Shown here in pieces: positions 36,580-48,730 of a DNA stretch of 64,000 bases; the stretch's first letter is position 1; every line of letters begins with the position of its first letter. The notes under the pieces were generated by a model that was not told the origin of the DNA, ran no database searches, and worked only from the letters and a program-made list of their open reading frames with translations. The translations under genes and the position numbers were made by a program. The DNA is from Hydnum rufescens UP504 (lineage: Eukaryota; Basidiomycota; Agaricomycetes; Cantharellales; Hydnaceae). Location: contig MU128967.1 in the NCBI GenBank assembly GCA_014904985.1, positions 62,001 through 126,000 on the forward strand. The letters run 5' to 3'.

Positions 36580-39113
36580 ATGAACAGAACAGGGAGCTTG
36601 TATCGGGCACGAATAACTCTTTGTGCCTTATTTAAACCCACTTCCCGGAGGATTCACTTATTCCCGCCACGAAAGTTCCCTGAAACCCAGAGACCCAATC
36701 CAGGCCTCCACTTAGACCCAGCGCTTCAGCAACTTCTTCGCGACACCGATTTATCTCTCATTCGGTCCCGAAAGCATCGGGAAAAATTACCTCGAACCTA
36801 CAACCCAACAGAGCTTGAGGGGATCCCAGTATCTAGCGAAGAAGATGCGGAAGCTTGGGAGGCTTACGAACTGGGGCCCGATATCCATGATCCAGGTGCT
36901 GATGTCGAGGCATGGCATAATCGTTCCGAGAAACTCTCCCAGGAGGCAGCATTTGGGAGCAAAAGAATAGGGCAAATTTCGATACCTCTTGAGCTCGAAA
37001 GAAGTATGGCAGCGGTGATACAAGGTATGGCCTGTTATGTCTTCGTTCTCTTGCATTCTAAGATGGAGTTTCTTTTTTTGCCAGAATCTGACAAGCATCA
37101 GCTTCGCTCTGATGCCAAGCGTTTGTTCTTGCAACCAAGCACACGTAAATCGCCCCGTCGAGAGGATGAATGGACCACAGAACTCCCGGAAAAATTCAAA
37201 GGCTCAAAGAAGCTTAAAGCATCGCGAATCACACCTCGCGAGGCACTCGTTTTCGCAGTTATTTCTATGCCAGCTCAATACGCTGCGATCACAAATGTAC
37301 TCCACGAGACCCGCAATAAGCTAGGAAAGCAATGGGCTGACCAAATCCATGGCTTTATCGATTTCGGCAGCGGAACTGGCTCAGGAATTTGGTACGCGTC
37401 TTAAACCCCCTTCTAATACGCACTCTAATTTAGACGATCAGGGCCGCTCTAAACGAATTCAGGGGATCGAAAACCGTGGTCGAGGCTGATCCAGGACCAA
37501 GTGGAAGCCTATCAGATCCGGTGACCATCAGCGTCAGTCGGGAGGCATTCAGCGCTGAGACCCCAATTAACGATAACACTTTTACCAGTCGCCACACGCA
37601 AATGAGAATGATGGTGGGCCCCTTGCCAATAGTACCATAAAGCATTACTTATGCTTAGAGAATCGATTCGGAATGCTGAAAACCTCAAAACGACTTACTC
37701 GCGGTGTGATTGTTTCTGGCCTTCCTATGGCACCTCGATGACTGACTCGAATTTAACTTCAGATGTGTCAATGGGGTCTACTAGAATACACGTTGAGAAA
37801 TTTTGGGGCCAAGTTTGTTCTTCTCTAAGCTCGGAGCTCCGCCCACCATTGACTTCCTCACTTCAGGTTGGATATCAAATAGATTCTGCTCCCGGTAACA
37901 CGGTCGCAATGCTGGCATTTACACTTTCCGAACTACCAAACGACACCAAGAGACGAATGATGCTCCGTGAAATGTGGAACACTGGAGCAGAAACTATGGT
38001 GGGTTTCCGTTCAGTGTTATCAGATCCGATTCGAGATAACAGAACCCATGCCTGGCGCCATAGGTCATCATCGACAACGGATCAGAAGAAGGATTCAAAA
38101 TTGTAGCTGATGCCAGAGAATATCTTCTCTCAAAGGGACGCAAGTCTTTGAAACTTAGCGAGGCAACCACGGCACAAGATACTGAGGATACAAACGCAGT
38201 TTTCAACAACCTCCCAGGATCCCATGTTGTTGCACCCGTACGAATTCTCTATTTTTCCAAATTATGATGAGCCTGATGTCCCAACATTTTACAGTGCCCA
38301 CATGATGGAAGGTGTCCTATGACTATTAAAGGCTCCAAGAAGATCTTTCCTGATATTTGTCATTTCTCGCAACGGCTCTCTCGTCCGACATTCCTACGTC
38401 ACACAAAACATGCCTCGAAAGGGCACGAAGACATACTGTATTCCTATGTCGTCATCAGGCGAGGAACTCGTCCAGCGGCACCTCCTAGTCTGTGGGATCC
38501 TGTTGTAAAGCCCCAACTAGGCACATTTCCTGGGAAGGGCAAGCGTGTTCTTAGGGAGATCTCACGGGAAGCAGCGGGCTCGGGCGATGAGACCTCCAAT
38601 ACGCAGATCGATTTGGAATGGCGCCATGAGCCCGAGACTCTGGCTGACCAACGACGTCGTGATCGTCATTGGATTTCAAAGGCGCCGCCTCGGCCAGAAG
38701 AAGAAATCCGGGCTGAGAGCTTTTATTGGCCTCGAGTGATTTATCCCCCATTGAAGCGAAGCGGTCACGTTATTTTGGACACATGCACCAAGGACGGTAT
38801 GTCCAACCAGTCCCGCATCCGTACTCAGGATCTTCATTTTATTCCATGCGTTTTTTATGCAGGAGACATCGCGCGGCACACAATCCCCCGTTCACAAGGA
38901 AAGCAGCCGTATTATGACGCTCGGAAGTCGAGTTGGGGCGACGCATTCCCCTGGCAAAGTAAGAACGGCCCCGAAATACGAAGGAGAGGGGCAGCCACAC
39001 TTGGAGATTCCGATGAGGCCACGATGCAGGACGATGACATTAATGAGAGCTTAATAGGAGATTGGGACTTAGTGGTGGGCGAAGATGGACTAAGCCTTCA
39101 AAAGGCGTCGTAA
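36580..39113 (+). CDS. RSM22: Mitochondrial ribosome assembly protein RSM22 (METTL17-like)
   Basis: This SAM-methyltransferase-fold protein is required for mitochondrial small-subunit assembly. The ATG at 36580 is chosen because the next residues, MNRTGSLYRARITLCALFKP, form a basic mitochondrial presequence; the frame is open slightly further upstream without an ATG. The domains are an N-terminal helical region (HLDPALQQLLRDTDLSL), ASRITPREALVFAVISMPAQ, the SAM-binding glycine motif FIDFGSGTGSGIW, NTVAMLAFTLSELPNDTKRR, and the cysteine cluster CPHDGRCPMT with a later CHFSQRL, which binds an iron-sulfur cluster in METTL17. The C-terminus gives YSYVVIRRG and SFYWPRVIYPPLKRSGHVIL. Five or six short introns are seen and the frame is intact. 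It is head-to-head with SAD1 and tail-to-tail with uL1m. Confidence 0.9.
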
Positions 39114-39195
39114 CTGCCAACCCTGGTTGTAATTTATTCATGCACTTCCTGTAGAGATAGAATTACGAGCATAATCCAGTTCACTTGCACCCTTC

Positions 39196-40177
39196 CTATA
39201 TGTCCGCCAGTGGAATGCCAGGTCCTTGTCTTGAACTGAGGAAAACACGGAGGACAGTGGGAAGCGATTCTGAGACGAGGGCAGATAAGTTTGAATATGG
39301 GAACATGTTGAGTCATCAACGCACTCTTTTTCTTTTGGACTAGAGATTCCTTCTCGGCGGTTGCATCCCTTACGTTCTTTAAGAAGGCTCGAATATTCTT
39401 CTCTAAGTCACTCACTGGGTACGTCAGCTGAAGAAAATCGTCAATTCCATGGGCCAGTGGGGCAATGGGAAAGCTCACTCGTCCGATAGGGACGCGGACC
39501 ACCCCTTGTTTATCACCCTTCCAATCCAAAGTCCCGATAGAGGCCTTGACAGAGCCAACAATATCATCGGTCACGGTCCCGCGGCGCGTAGCAGGCATAA
39601 GTCCTTTAGGGCCAAGAAACCGTGCAAGTTTGGGAGTGATTTGGGGCAGAAGGGCGGGTGTACAAAGCACTTTGGTGGGAACAATCGCTCCAGATAATAC
39701 CTGAGAAAGATCCAAGGGTCAAAATGACGGACACCCCGCAGATGACATACGAACATCACCAATAAGTTCAACTCCTCCGACGTAGCTAGCCCCGGCTTTG
39801 ATTGCGGCCTGACCTTGCCTTCCTTCTGCAAATACCAGCATTACCTCGGCCTTGGTCCGTGGGTCTCGGGGCAAGGAAACTTTCCCTCGATGCGCTGCTT
39901 GGCCCCGAACAAAGTGCGTCAATACGCTGAGCTCGTACGCGGAATTGGGAGTGCCGACTTCGACAGCCTGAGTAAGTAAGGTTAGAAAGAGAGAAGGACC
40001 ATTCCCATCGCATCCTACTTTCAAAATTGCGGCTGCGTCAGGAATAGACATTGCTTCTGGATCCTTCATTTTCAATAAGGCCCGTGTTTTCCGCTCCGCT
40101 CTCACAGCTTCTGCGCTTTGCTTTGCAGCTCTAGGAGCAGTGGAAGACAGTGGTCTTGAAAAGATCCATGGAGACAA
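39196..40177 (-). CDS. MRPL1: Mitochondrial large-subunit ribosomal protein uL1m
   Basis: This is the mitochondrial L1-stalk protein, which binds 23S-type rRNA near the E site. It starts MSPWIFSRPLSSTAPRAAKQ with a presequence. The L1 fold is shown by TKAEVMLVFAEGRQGQAAIK, AGASYVGGVELIGDV, PKLARFLGPKGLMPATRRGT, SIGTLDWKGDKQGVVRVPIG and DLEKNIRAFLKNV. Introns after AAILK (51 nt) and after PIGR (51 nt) are multiples of three and stay open, so they look like coding in a naive translation; family alignment removes them. A further intron after VQKKK joins the end SLPTVLRVFLSSRQGPGIPL-ADI-stop at 39196. It is divergent from mL40 with 128 bp between start codons. Confidence 0.9.
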
Positions 40178-40305
40178 GGTTGGCGGCTGTGGATGTTAAT
40201 ATGGTGAGGACTTAGGCATATACATAGCCAGCAGTCCTCACAGAAGAGAAGAAACGGGATGACCGGACGATCATAATGTAGCAGTTAGGAGACACGTCCC
40301 GGCAG
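40178..40305. promoter_or_regulatory. 128-bp shared promoter uL1m/mL40
   Basis: The divergent start codons of two mitochondrial large-subunit ribosomal proteins are separated by 128 bp. This bidirectional arrangement could coordinate their expression (inference). No canonical TATA box is obvious. Confidence 0.6.
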
Positions 40306-40881
40306 ATGCCGACACTTCCTCCAGCAATGCGACCATTATTATTCCCAGGCCCGACCGTACTACGGCGGCATCCCCGCCTTGCATCTCCACTAAATTTCGT
40401 ACCATCTGCGTCGTATGCATCCAGAAGAGGAAAGGACACCCAGATAGATCCTCGTTTAACACCCCTCCGTAAAGCATTCAACCCATTCTATCGAAAATAT
40501 CGCCAAAACCTCCAACTCACTCTTCATCGCGCAATACCCTCCGCGGAAGCACACGAAACGATTCAGCGGGCATGGCAATTACACGAACGCCACGCGCGCG
40601 AGAAGCGACTCGCAGAGTTGTCGAGAATGCATGCCAGGATGAAAGATGCAGTCGAGGAACTCGCCAAAGTGGACGAGAGACTGTTCCATTGGGCTACTGT
40701 CCCTCGTGATCCACGCCGACTTATTCAGCCCGAAGCGGAGGCGTTGCGGGGGATCAGGGGTTCAGCTCGAAAAGCGTTGGAGGCCAGGATAGAAGGCTTA
40801 TTCCCAAGGGAACTCCGGCTTCCGACAGACAGTCCGTCTTTAAATGGGTGGAACGAGGAGTGGAAATCCCCACAGCACTAG
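40306..40881 (+). CDS. MRPL28: Mitochondrial large-subunit ribosomal protein mL40 (MRPL28)
   Basis: This is an intronless 191-codon gene. The basic, Pro/Arg-rich N-terminus with an ASYASRRGK cleavage-like region is a mitochondrial presequence. The mature part has DPRLTPLRKAFNPFYRKYRQ, a long charged helix IQRAWQLHERHAREKRLAEL, MKDAVEELAKVDERLFHWA, and the typical end LFPRELRLPTDSPSLNGWNE-EW. This matches the mL40 pattern in agaricomycetes (recognised from family knowledge). It shares a 128-bp intergenic region with uL1m and ends 118 bp from the KOG1 stop. Confidence 0.82.
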   Translation: MPTLPPAMRPLLFPGPTVLRRHPRLASPLNFVPSASYASRRGKDTQIDPRLTPLRKAFNPFYRKYRQNLQLTLHRAIPSAEAHETIQRAWQLHERHAREKRLAELSRMHARMKDAVEELAKVDERLFHWATVPRDPRRLIQPEAEALRGIRGSARKALEARIEGLFPRELRLPTDSPSLNGWNEEWKSPQH

Positions 40882-40999
40882 GCGGACCTGGTCTATGCCA
40901 TATGTAAAATACAAATGAACCAAAAGATGGATACAGACCACGTCAGCATAAAGCAAGCATGAAATACTGTGACAGATAGCAAGTGCCATGGTAGATAAA

Positions 41000-43900
41000 T
41001 TAGGAAGAATCAGTCATCATTGGGGAAAGTGTTAGGGGGAGTTCAAATGATAGGGTCTTGTTGTCAAGTTTAGTTCCATAGAGACGAATTGTTCCATCGA
41101 GACTTCCGGACGCAACAATCATTTCGTGAGGATGGAAAGCAAGGGCGGGAGTGCCAGGAGAGTACGTTATTGACGGAGGATTGTGGAGCCCGGTTTGTTG
41201 CACAATACGACTGAGAGCATTGGGGGGTGGGTTGGTAGGGTATTTGTATGGCAGTGCCTCCACAGTCATTGTCTGCTGCCGCCAGAGTGTCGGTGTAATT
41301 GCTGAAGTACTACACATGAAACAAAAGTCAACGGCAATCGGAAAGATTTTCACTCCAGCACACACGTTGCGAACACATTTGCTTCATCATGGATCGCCAG
41401 GTTTGCGAGGCCTCGTTGCTGCGGATTCATGATCAAGGTTGGAACAGAGGATCGCACATCCCAGATACACATTGTCCCGTCGACACTTGCCGAAATGAGG
41501 TCACGATTGCCATTCGATTGCCAATGCACCTTTTGTATCCAGGATTGATGTCCTTCGCAAGACCGAAGCACCGCACCAGACCGTAATCGCCGATCGAAAA
41601 TGTGAAGAGACCCATCAGCATGACCAACGGCAAAGAGTTCCCCCGCATCTGCTTCAGAAGCGAGAGAAGTTACGCTACTTGCAGCATGTGTAGGGATGTC
41701 CTTGAGGCCGCAACAAGGTTGAGAACGGACGGACGCCTACTCGCTTTGTCACGCACCTGAAGACAAAGCTCTCGATGAGCATCCCAAACCCTCACAATTC
41801 TCACATCGCCAGACGCCAACAAGATGCCATTCGATTGCTGCCAATCCAAAACCATACCAGAACCTCGCTTCACTTTAATTCGATCGTTGAGTGCTCGGAA
41901 CGATGTCACGAGTTCCATTGAAGATCGGTCATTTTCGTAGTTTCGGTATACACGCACAATTTCATCGGCTGGAAAGAGAACTCAGCAAGTATTCGGCTGC
42001 CCAATAATAAAAACTAACCTGATCCAACCAAAACCATGCTCTGGAGCTCCTCGTTAATGAAATTGAGAGATGTGATATTGGTTCCTACGGGATTGGAATT
42101 GGAAAACACATTTAAACGCTTCTTCCTGGCCCAATCCCACACACTACGCCCAAAATTGATAAGAAAATGAACGCCAGTATGATCCAAACGGTAACTTACG
42201 TGATGATATTTGTGTCGTCGGCCACCAGAAGGTGCGTATCAGTGGGATGAAATATGATGTGCGAAACGTCCATATCATTGTTGATTGACGTGACAGGTTT
42301 GTCCCATGCCAGAGTGTCTGGAGCAGGCAACGGCGTTCAAATCCATCTGAACAACCACGCATAGAATACATACCCGCTTCCCGAGCGTTTTGGAATGTCT
42401 CGGTCACCATCCTCTCATTGTTGCGGCGCTTAAACATCTGCTCATTGTATGACTCGCTGCCAGGCTCGTCAACTTCTGCTTGCTACAGGATGGCGGAAGG
42501 TAAGGAGAGGACCATGGATGCATGGTCAAGATACTCACCCTCATCTGTGGCTCTGAATAATACTCAGCACTGGAATCAAAAAATGTACTGCGGAAAGGAA
42601 GAATGTCGGCAATACTCTCTGGATGGCCGAGAGCTAGAGCTGGATTGGAGATTCGGTGGTGGTCCCCTCCACGACCGTACGCAGGGAACTCGTCAGCGTA
42701 GGGAGACTGACGTGCCCTTTGTCTCTCTAAATCTTCTTCTACGAAAGCAGCAAAAATGTCCACGGGTGTAAAACCCGTCCGCCTAGCTTTGGGGCCATTT
42801 GGCCGAACATTATCATTACGGACCCTCTCCTTCTTGGGGAATACCAGCGTCGACGGTGCAAAAGTGGAAGGTGGTGGTGAGAGAGAGGACCATGATGGTG
42901 AGAGCGCAACTCCGGGGTTTTGCGGGGTTTTGTGAGGAAGCTCCGGGGGCGAAGGAGTCGGCAGGGATCGGAGTTGTGCATTGGAATTCCACGGTGAAAC
43001 GTACGACATCAAGTCCAGATGTGGTTCCGGCACAACCGGAATTGGTGGAAAGTTTTCGCTGCCATGGAGGGCAGAGGTTACAGGTCCGGAGATTGCAGAA
43101 GAAGAAACCATTGAGTCCGTTCGTTGAAGGGATCCGCGTCGGTATGGGGATGTCGAGTATTGGGCTGGAGAGACGCCAGGGCTCAATGGAGTCACATGCA
43201 ATGATGGACGACGTGAGCGGGGAAAAGGCGAAGGCGATCGGGGTGAACCAACGTGGGAGGCAAGTGAGGTTTCGTCCTCAGAGGACCGTCTTGGGAACTG
43301 ATTGAGAGTCGAAGATGGCAAACGAGCGAAGGCCGATTCAACTAGCAATGCCATAATGTAATCCACGATGATACGGGCCATCGTAGCCACTTCCGGATAG
43401 GGGTCAACAGACAGATCGAAGAGAGCAGACAGGATGGTAAAAAATGATGACAGAAGAACCCGATTCTCTTCTCGAATATGATTGAAGTCTCGGGCAGCAC
43501 GAGGATCTGCCGCTGTTGTGAGCGTATCCATTCGGCGATCGTTCGATGCAAACTGATTGCATCGGAATCCTCGGGATTATCTACCTTAAAAACCTGGCCC
43601 TTCATTGCACTCTCATTCCGTACCCGGTTGCCTTTATCCCATTCCCAATATATCCAAGCGGCAATCACGAACCAACCCCGCCATTCGACGACCAACGCAC
43701 TGAGAAGAACCAATAATTCCTTACGCACCAATGGGCTGGCGTCGTCTCTACCCGCCAACATTGCTCGGGTCCCGACTGCCACCTCCACACGGAATTGATC
43801 ACGCAGTTCGAAGGGAAGAAGCCCGCCAGTGCCTCCCCCTCCCTTACGAGTGTCGGAGGATGATCCAGAGGCACCAAGGAATATTCCAAGAGCATACATG

Positions 43901-46023
43901 GCTGCTGCACGAACTTCAGGCGAGACGTCGTGTAGCATCTCCATCAGCTTGTCATGGGTCGAATGTTCCATGCCGTAGGCCTTAATGTCATCCTTGGCAT
44001 CCCAGAGTTGCGCTATACAGAGGGCACCCCACTGACGAAGAAGGAAGTCGTCGTCGTCGAGACGATGGAGACAGCTGTCAAAGACTCCGAAGGCAAAGAG
44101 TTTGTCTTGTCCTTCAGTATGGTCTCGAGCGACTACGGACAAGATGTAGGCACACATTGCACGATGTTCGGATGCATTGGGTATAATTAAAGATGATGCA
44201 TTCTGCGGAGCAAGAATTTTGGCGAAGTATTCATAGCCGTTCTCCCGAAGGATATCACGTTGGCAGCTTTGATCAATCGCAAATATTCGAGCCCAGATGA
44301 AAATGAGAACTGGTTTGACGTCCGGAGCCGGCGATTGAAGGAGACGTTGGACATAGGGGAAAATGCCGATCTCAAGGGCCAAATGCACAGCCCAAGGCCC
44401 CAGATCAACGAACTGGGAGAGTAAAATAAGTGCTCGCAAGCGGTGCGCTTGGGACAGAAGAACTTGCAGAAGGATCGGGAGCTGATCGGGAGGACGGCGG
44501 GGGACCAATGAAGGAGATGAATCTGATGCCCGTATGGGTCCATTCGAAGTCTCGTGGGAGCTTGACTTGCGGAGGCGGGATCGAGGCCCTTCAGTGGTAG
44601 CAGCCGAACCGCCTCGACTAAGCCACACCTCAAAAGCCGTAAGGTGCTCAGCGAAGAAAGTGCTTGGCGTATAATCGAATGTTGGAGGAGGGGATATAGG
44701 GGCCGTTCCAGCAGTGGGATTTTCAGAGCTCATGGGAGGATCAAGTGAAGCGGGTATGGATCGGAGTATGTGTGGCAGCTGTGCTAGACATGCATCCACC
44801 GCAAGGTCCCAGGCGTTCCACATAGGGTGAGTATGTGTTGCAGGAAGGGCAGGATATGACAGTGGCGTGCAATCGTAGTTGCGCATGATCCTTTCAGCAA
44901 GGAGGAAGTTACGAAAAAGCGAAGCAGTCATCAAATCCTGGCGGAAGAGACGGCGAAAGAGGTCGTGCGGAAATGTGGACCACGCTATCGTGTCGGTGAC
45001 GGCTGTGAAGATCCAATGAAGCTCTCCTAAGGGCGTGCGCCTATCTTTCAGGTCGCCTGGGATCCGCATAACCATATCCAAGGTGACATCGGGATTTTGA
45101 AGACGGTTCTGTAGTACAAAATATCGTAGCGCCATCTCGATGGGGGATGTGAGGCAGGACGTAAAGACGTCGGCTGGTAAATCGGGTGCCATTGGGAGAG
45201 TTTCGTCTGCGCCACAAGCCAGAAGCTGGATGCAATCCATCAGTGGAGCATACTTTTCTGGAAAATTCCCGTCCGGGTACAACGATCTCGTCCCTTCGTC
45301 TTTGGGCTGAGCAAATTTTATGTAATTTTGGAGGATATTGCCTGCAGCCGAACAGTCCCATACGAAGATAGAGGGTGCTTCAATCCACTCTTGGAAGTCG
45401 TTTAAAGAGACTGGGATATACTGTGTATAGTTTCGATTAAACACCCAAAATTCGCCGTTCGAGGTTGGTTTCGGCACTCCGTGACCATTGTAGTAGACAA
45501 GGGCTCGTTCCTCCTTAGTTCGTGTTCGGAGATTCTGCATGTAGCTCTTGAAGTCGTCCACGGATGGATCGAGGTATGACTTGTATTTACCGCGAGGATT
45601 CAGATTTTCGAACTGACGCTGCAAATTCCGGCCTATTGCATCAAGGGCCTTGGATGGGGGCATGCTGTATGGATCCACCCAACATTCAAGGACTGCTCCA
45701 GGCTGCGTTTTAACTACATCCGGGGGATCACACCCAATATTCAGACAGAGGATGAGGGCTGCTTGAGAGGTCCGAAGGGTCCTGCTGTTTAGTCTCCAAG
45801 ATGGGGTTTGGCGTCCAGTGTGGATGGGATTTCCACAAGTTAGATGTCTCTTGGAGAGAAAGAACGGCATGGAGGGTTGAAGTTGAGGCGCACTGCTAGG
45901 GGTATCCGTGTGCGTTGAAGAGCCCTCTAAATCAGAGGTGCCATTCCCAGTCCGGGACCTGGATGGGGAATATGAATCATGACTGGGTGCTCCTCGCCAA
46001 TCTGAGTTAAAGTATGAGTACAA
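41000..46023 (-). CDS. KOG1: TORC1 subunit KOG1/Raptor (Mip1)
   Basis: This is the substrate-recruiting scaffold of TOR complex 1, at the vacuole membrane. It starts MYSYFNSDWRGAPSHDSYSP. The raptor N-terminal conserved (caspase-like) domain gives LILCLNIGCDPPDVVKTQPG, ALVYYNGHGVPKPTSNGEFW and APSIFVWDCSAAGNIL. HEAT/armadillo repeats follow (LDDDDFLLRQWGALCIAQLW, VSPEVRAAAMYALGIFLG). A Ser/Pro-rich linker (about 43.3-42.7 kb) leads to a WD40 propeller including IIFHPTDTHLLVADDTNIIT, SGMVLDWQQSNGILLASGDV, LISASVDGTMCIWD and ASGSLDGTIRLYGTKL, ending at 41000. An apparent frame change near 43560 is explained by a 71-nt GT-AG intron at 43623-43553. No damage was found. Confidence 0.95.
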
Positions 46024-47150
46024 TCCGGTTCAAGTAAGGGTGTTCGGAAGAGCCCCACCATACATGGACCGACTCTGGTCACGGCCCCTCAAGTGGTCCG
46101 AGCCATCGTAGGCCATGCTGAAGACGGTAAATCTTGATTATGTAGTGCGAGGTCGCTATTTGGTGCGCACCTAAACCGGACTTTGCCGTACATTCCTGGC
46201 CCGTTCAGGAATATCCAACAAACTATGCCTCCTCAATGAATAATATTGTCCAAGAACACCCAGAAAAAAACCCCTTAAAGCCCTTTCACACATGCACCCA
46301 AAGTCATCGCCGCGAAGCCAGCCCTCCCAGGTTTCTAAGTGTTACAGCCGGCATCAGCCGCCGCCCACAGTTTTTGCGGGTCCACCCTGACAATTTGGGA
46401 AACTGGTAATAGCATCGCAAGCTCGGCCGAAATTGCAGCTACATTGTGTTGAGGAGTTATTGCTCTCCCGATTTTGGCTTGATTTTTGCAAGGGCAGGTG
46501 GTGCGGACCCAAAATTCAACTCATGAACACAATTTTACAAACAGTTGTAGCTACAGTCATGGACAAGCAAAGTCTTGATAATTTGTCTGGAACCTGATCC
46601 ATTAGCTTCTGGGCCTTGAAACATCAAATTCAGGTTCTCCTTGCCCCCAGGATCTCAAAAATGCCCAAGATGAGGTCATGTAACCATTTTTTGGATTGGC
46701 CAATTTTTGAGGCCAAATTTTTGCAATCTTATATGCCTTCCTGGGTGAGGTAGAGGCTTTGGGAGGGTCATATGTGATTGTGTGTACAGTGTAAACATGT
46801 TCCAGCCATGTGCACCATGTATATATACTTGTAAACATGTATTCTGGACAGTAGCTAGTTGTTCATAATAGATTCTATCATTTTCTATGGCTTGCAAAAT
46901 GCCTTTTGTGTCAGTGGATTGGGTCCGGCAGTCTGCAGCCAAGTCCAATTGGCATTTAGTCCATGTTTGCATCCATACATCCATCTTACATAATGGATTC
47001 AGCACCCACATCTTTCAACATTTTTTGTTTTTAACAACCATTAAGAATTGATAGTTTATAACCCCAATACTAAATATTGCAACCATATAGCTAGCAGGGC
47101 CTAATGGACATCATATAGCAAGCACCCCAGGTGTTGCCAATGTTTCTTCC
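46024..47150. other. A/T-rich, repeat-like intergenic DNA left of the solo LTR
   Basis: No gene is recognised. The first 300 bp would contain the KOG1 promoter. From about 46.4 kb the base composition changes and words such as TTGGCCAATTTTTG appear, which recur near 48.44 kb. Small minus-strand frames at 46602-47011 have no domain. It is probably old transposon sequence into which the LTR element inserted. Confidence 0.4.
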
Positions 47151-47518
47151 TGTTATGAGTCGTACTCATAACCTCATACATAAGCACATCACGTGACCTT
47201 GTGGCCTTGCTACATAAGTGCCGCACATCCACCTCTCCTCCCTTGATCTTAGTATATAAGTAGCTACTGTTCATACTCTAGCTCCTTAGAAGATCGAGAA
47301 TATATGTATCTGTGATTGTCTCTTCTCACCAATCCTCCTTTCATCTCAAGTCTCCCTGAGAATTCAGTTCTACTGCTTCATTCCTCTGCATTCTCATCTT
47401 CCACGACATTACGTAATCCTCGCTTCACAAGCCTCCTCATCAATCATATTAAGGGACTCCTGTTCATCCTTGGCCTGATTACATAATCACCTCCCCAAGC
47501 CATGAACAACCCTTAACA
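47151..47518 (+). mobile_element. Solo LTR (copy 1)
   Basis: The 368-bp segment begins TGTTATGAGT and ends CCTTAACA, giving the TGTTA...TAACA ends of an LTR. It is flanked by CTTCC (47146-47150) and CTTCA (47519-47523), a 5-bp target duplication with one mismatch. A TATA box (TATATAAG, about 47253) lies inside at the expected place. The first 80 bases resemble, in inverted orientation, the segment at 48731-49186, so both belong to one retrotransposon family. No internal region or second LTR is attached, so it is a recombination remnant. Confidence 0.75.
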
Positions 47519-47565
47519 CTTCAGCTGAAGCCTGAAGAACAATTTTCTCATTTATGGGCTCCAGG

Positions 47566-48344
47566 TATGGATGCCTAGGTTCAGGTTTAAACCTTGGGAA
47601 CCTGGGTTTAAACCTAAACCAGACCCAGGTCTGGTTCCATTGGGGTCAGGTTTCATTCAATTTTCCTCAGGTCTGGTTTAGGTTTTGCCCTTGCCCTGAA
47701 TCCAAAACCTGGTTCAAACCCAGGTTTAAACCTGAACCTGAAAGGTAGGGTGTACCTTCCAGTCTATGTACTTTCACCTTTATTCCCCCACATATTATCA
47801 TTATCATCCTTCTATACATTCAATCCCAGAAGTAAACCTAGCAATTTGCACACAGTACTGTAATTTCAGAGTCAAAAGTTGCATGACTCTGGAATCTAAT
47901 GGGGTAATCTGTGCAGGTTACAAAGCACACATGGCTCTGGGATCAAATCTGGAGATTTGCACAGGTTACTGTAACTCAGTCTAGGGTCACATGACATAAT
48001 TTAGTTAGCTAAGTTCCATCCCCTGGAGATATGTAAGCAGAAAATTGATGTGAAGGAGGGGTGTGAATGAGATATGAATGGAAAATGGGATGCAAAGGAA
48101 GTGGTCAATGCAAAGACTCACAGAGAGAGTCCAGATAGTCTGTAGTACTTACTAAAATGTTTTGCTTCTCCTGTATCTCAGGTTTCAGGTTTAAACCTGG
48201 TTTAAACCCAAACCAAACCACTCTGGAACCAAACCTCAGGTCAGGTTCAGGTTTTGCCCTCATGGGTGATTTCAGGTTCAGGTCTGGTTTAGGTTTTGCC
48301 CAAATTGGCAAAAACCAAACCAAAACTGAACCTAGGCATCCCTA
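47566..48344. mobile_element. hAT-type MITE (non-autonomous DNA transposon)
   Basis: The 779-bp element has terminal inverted repeats: left TATGGATGCCTAGGTTCAG, right (reverse complement) TAGGGATGCCTAGGTTCAG. The TAGGG-type end fits hAT elements. It is bounded on both sides by the exact 8-bp direct repeat GCTCCAGG (47558-47565 and 48345-48352), the hAT target-site length. Subterminal regions carry many GGTTTAAACC and AACCTGGGTT words in both orientations, as expected for transposase-binding repeats. The middle (47820-48000) has two or three imperfect ~65-bp repeats containing GCACAGGTTACTGTAA-like words. There is no transposase ORF. Confidence 0.82.
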
Positions 48345-48352
48345 GCTCCAGG

Positions 48353-48730
48353 GCAGTGAATACCACTGGGGAATGCCAGAATCATAATCTATGCCACTTT
48401 ACCTACATTTTGGTGCCCATACTGAGTCTGGGCACTTAAATTTTGGTCACTGGCCAATTTTTGGGCTGTCACCAAGAAATAAATTGTTATTTACAGAAAA
48501 CTAAGTCCATGGGGAGCTTTACTGGGACTGCCAGACCATATTCAGATGGTTTAATACAAAGTTGTAACATAATTTTAGACCCTGGGAAATTATCAGACTT
48601 TGCCTGTCCACAACTGTAGTGTTGCTGCAACTGGCTCAACTGAATTGAGTCAAGTCAAGCCAAGTCCTGAGTCCTTGTTTTTTCTTGCCAATTATTCAGG
48701 CTTTTTTTTGCCACAGGATGAAAGAGAATG
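48353..48730. other. Repeat-derived spacer between MITE and second solo LTR
   Basis: No gene is seen. It contains TGGCCAATTTTTGGGC, also near 46.69 kb, and a stretch of AAGTCAAGCCAAGTCCTGAG at about 48652. The reverse of the latter, GGACTCAAGTC, reappears at 49279 beyond the LTR. LTR copy 2 may therefore have landed inside an older foldback element. Confidence 0.4.

Noticed and set aside
42799..43305. Plus-strand 168-codon frame
   Set aside because: It is antisense to the Ser/Pro-rich linker of KOG1; no family features.
43490..43640. Apparent frameshift in KOG1 between two overlapping long frames
   Set aside because: A normal 71-nt GT-AG intron (43623-43553) joins WEWDKGNR to FASNDRRMDTL in frame.
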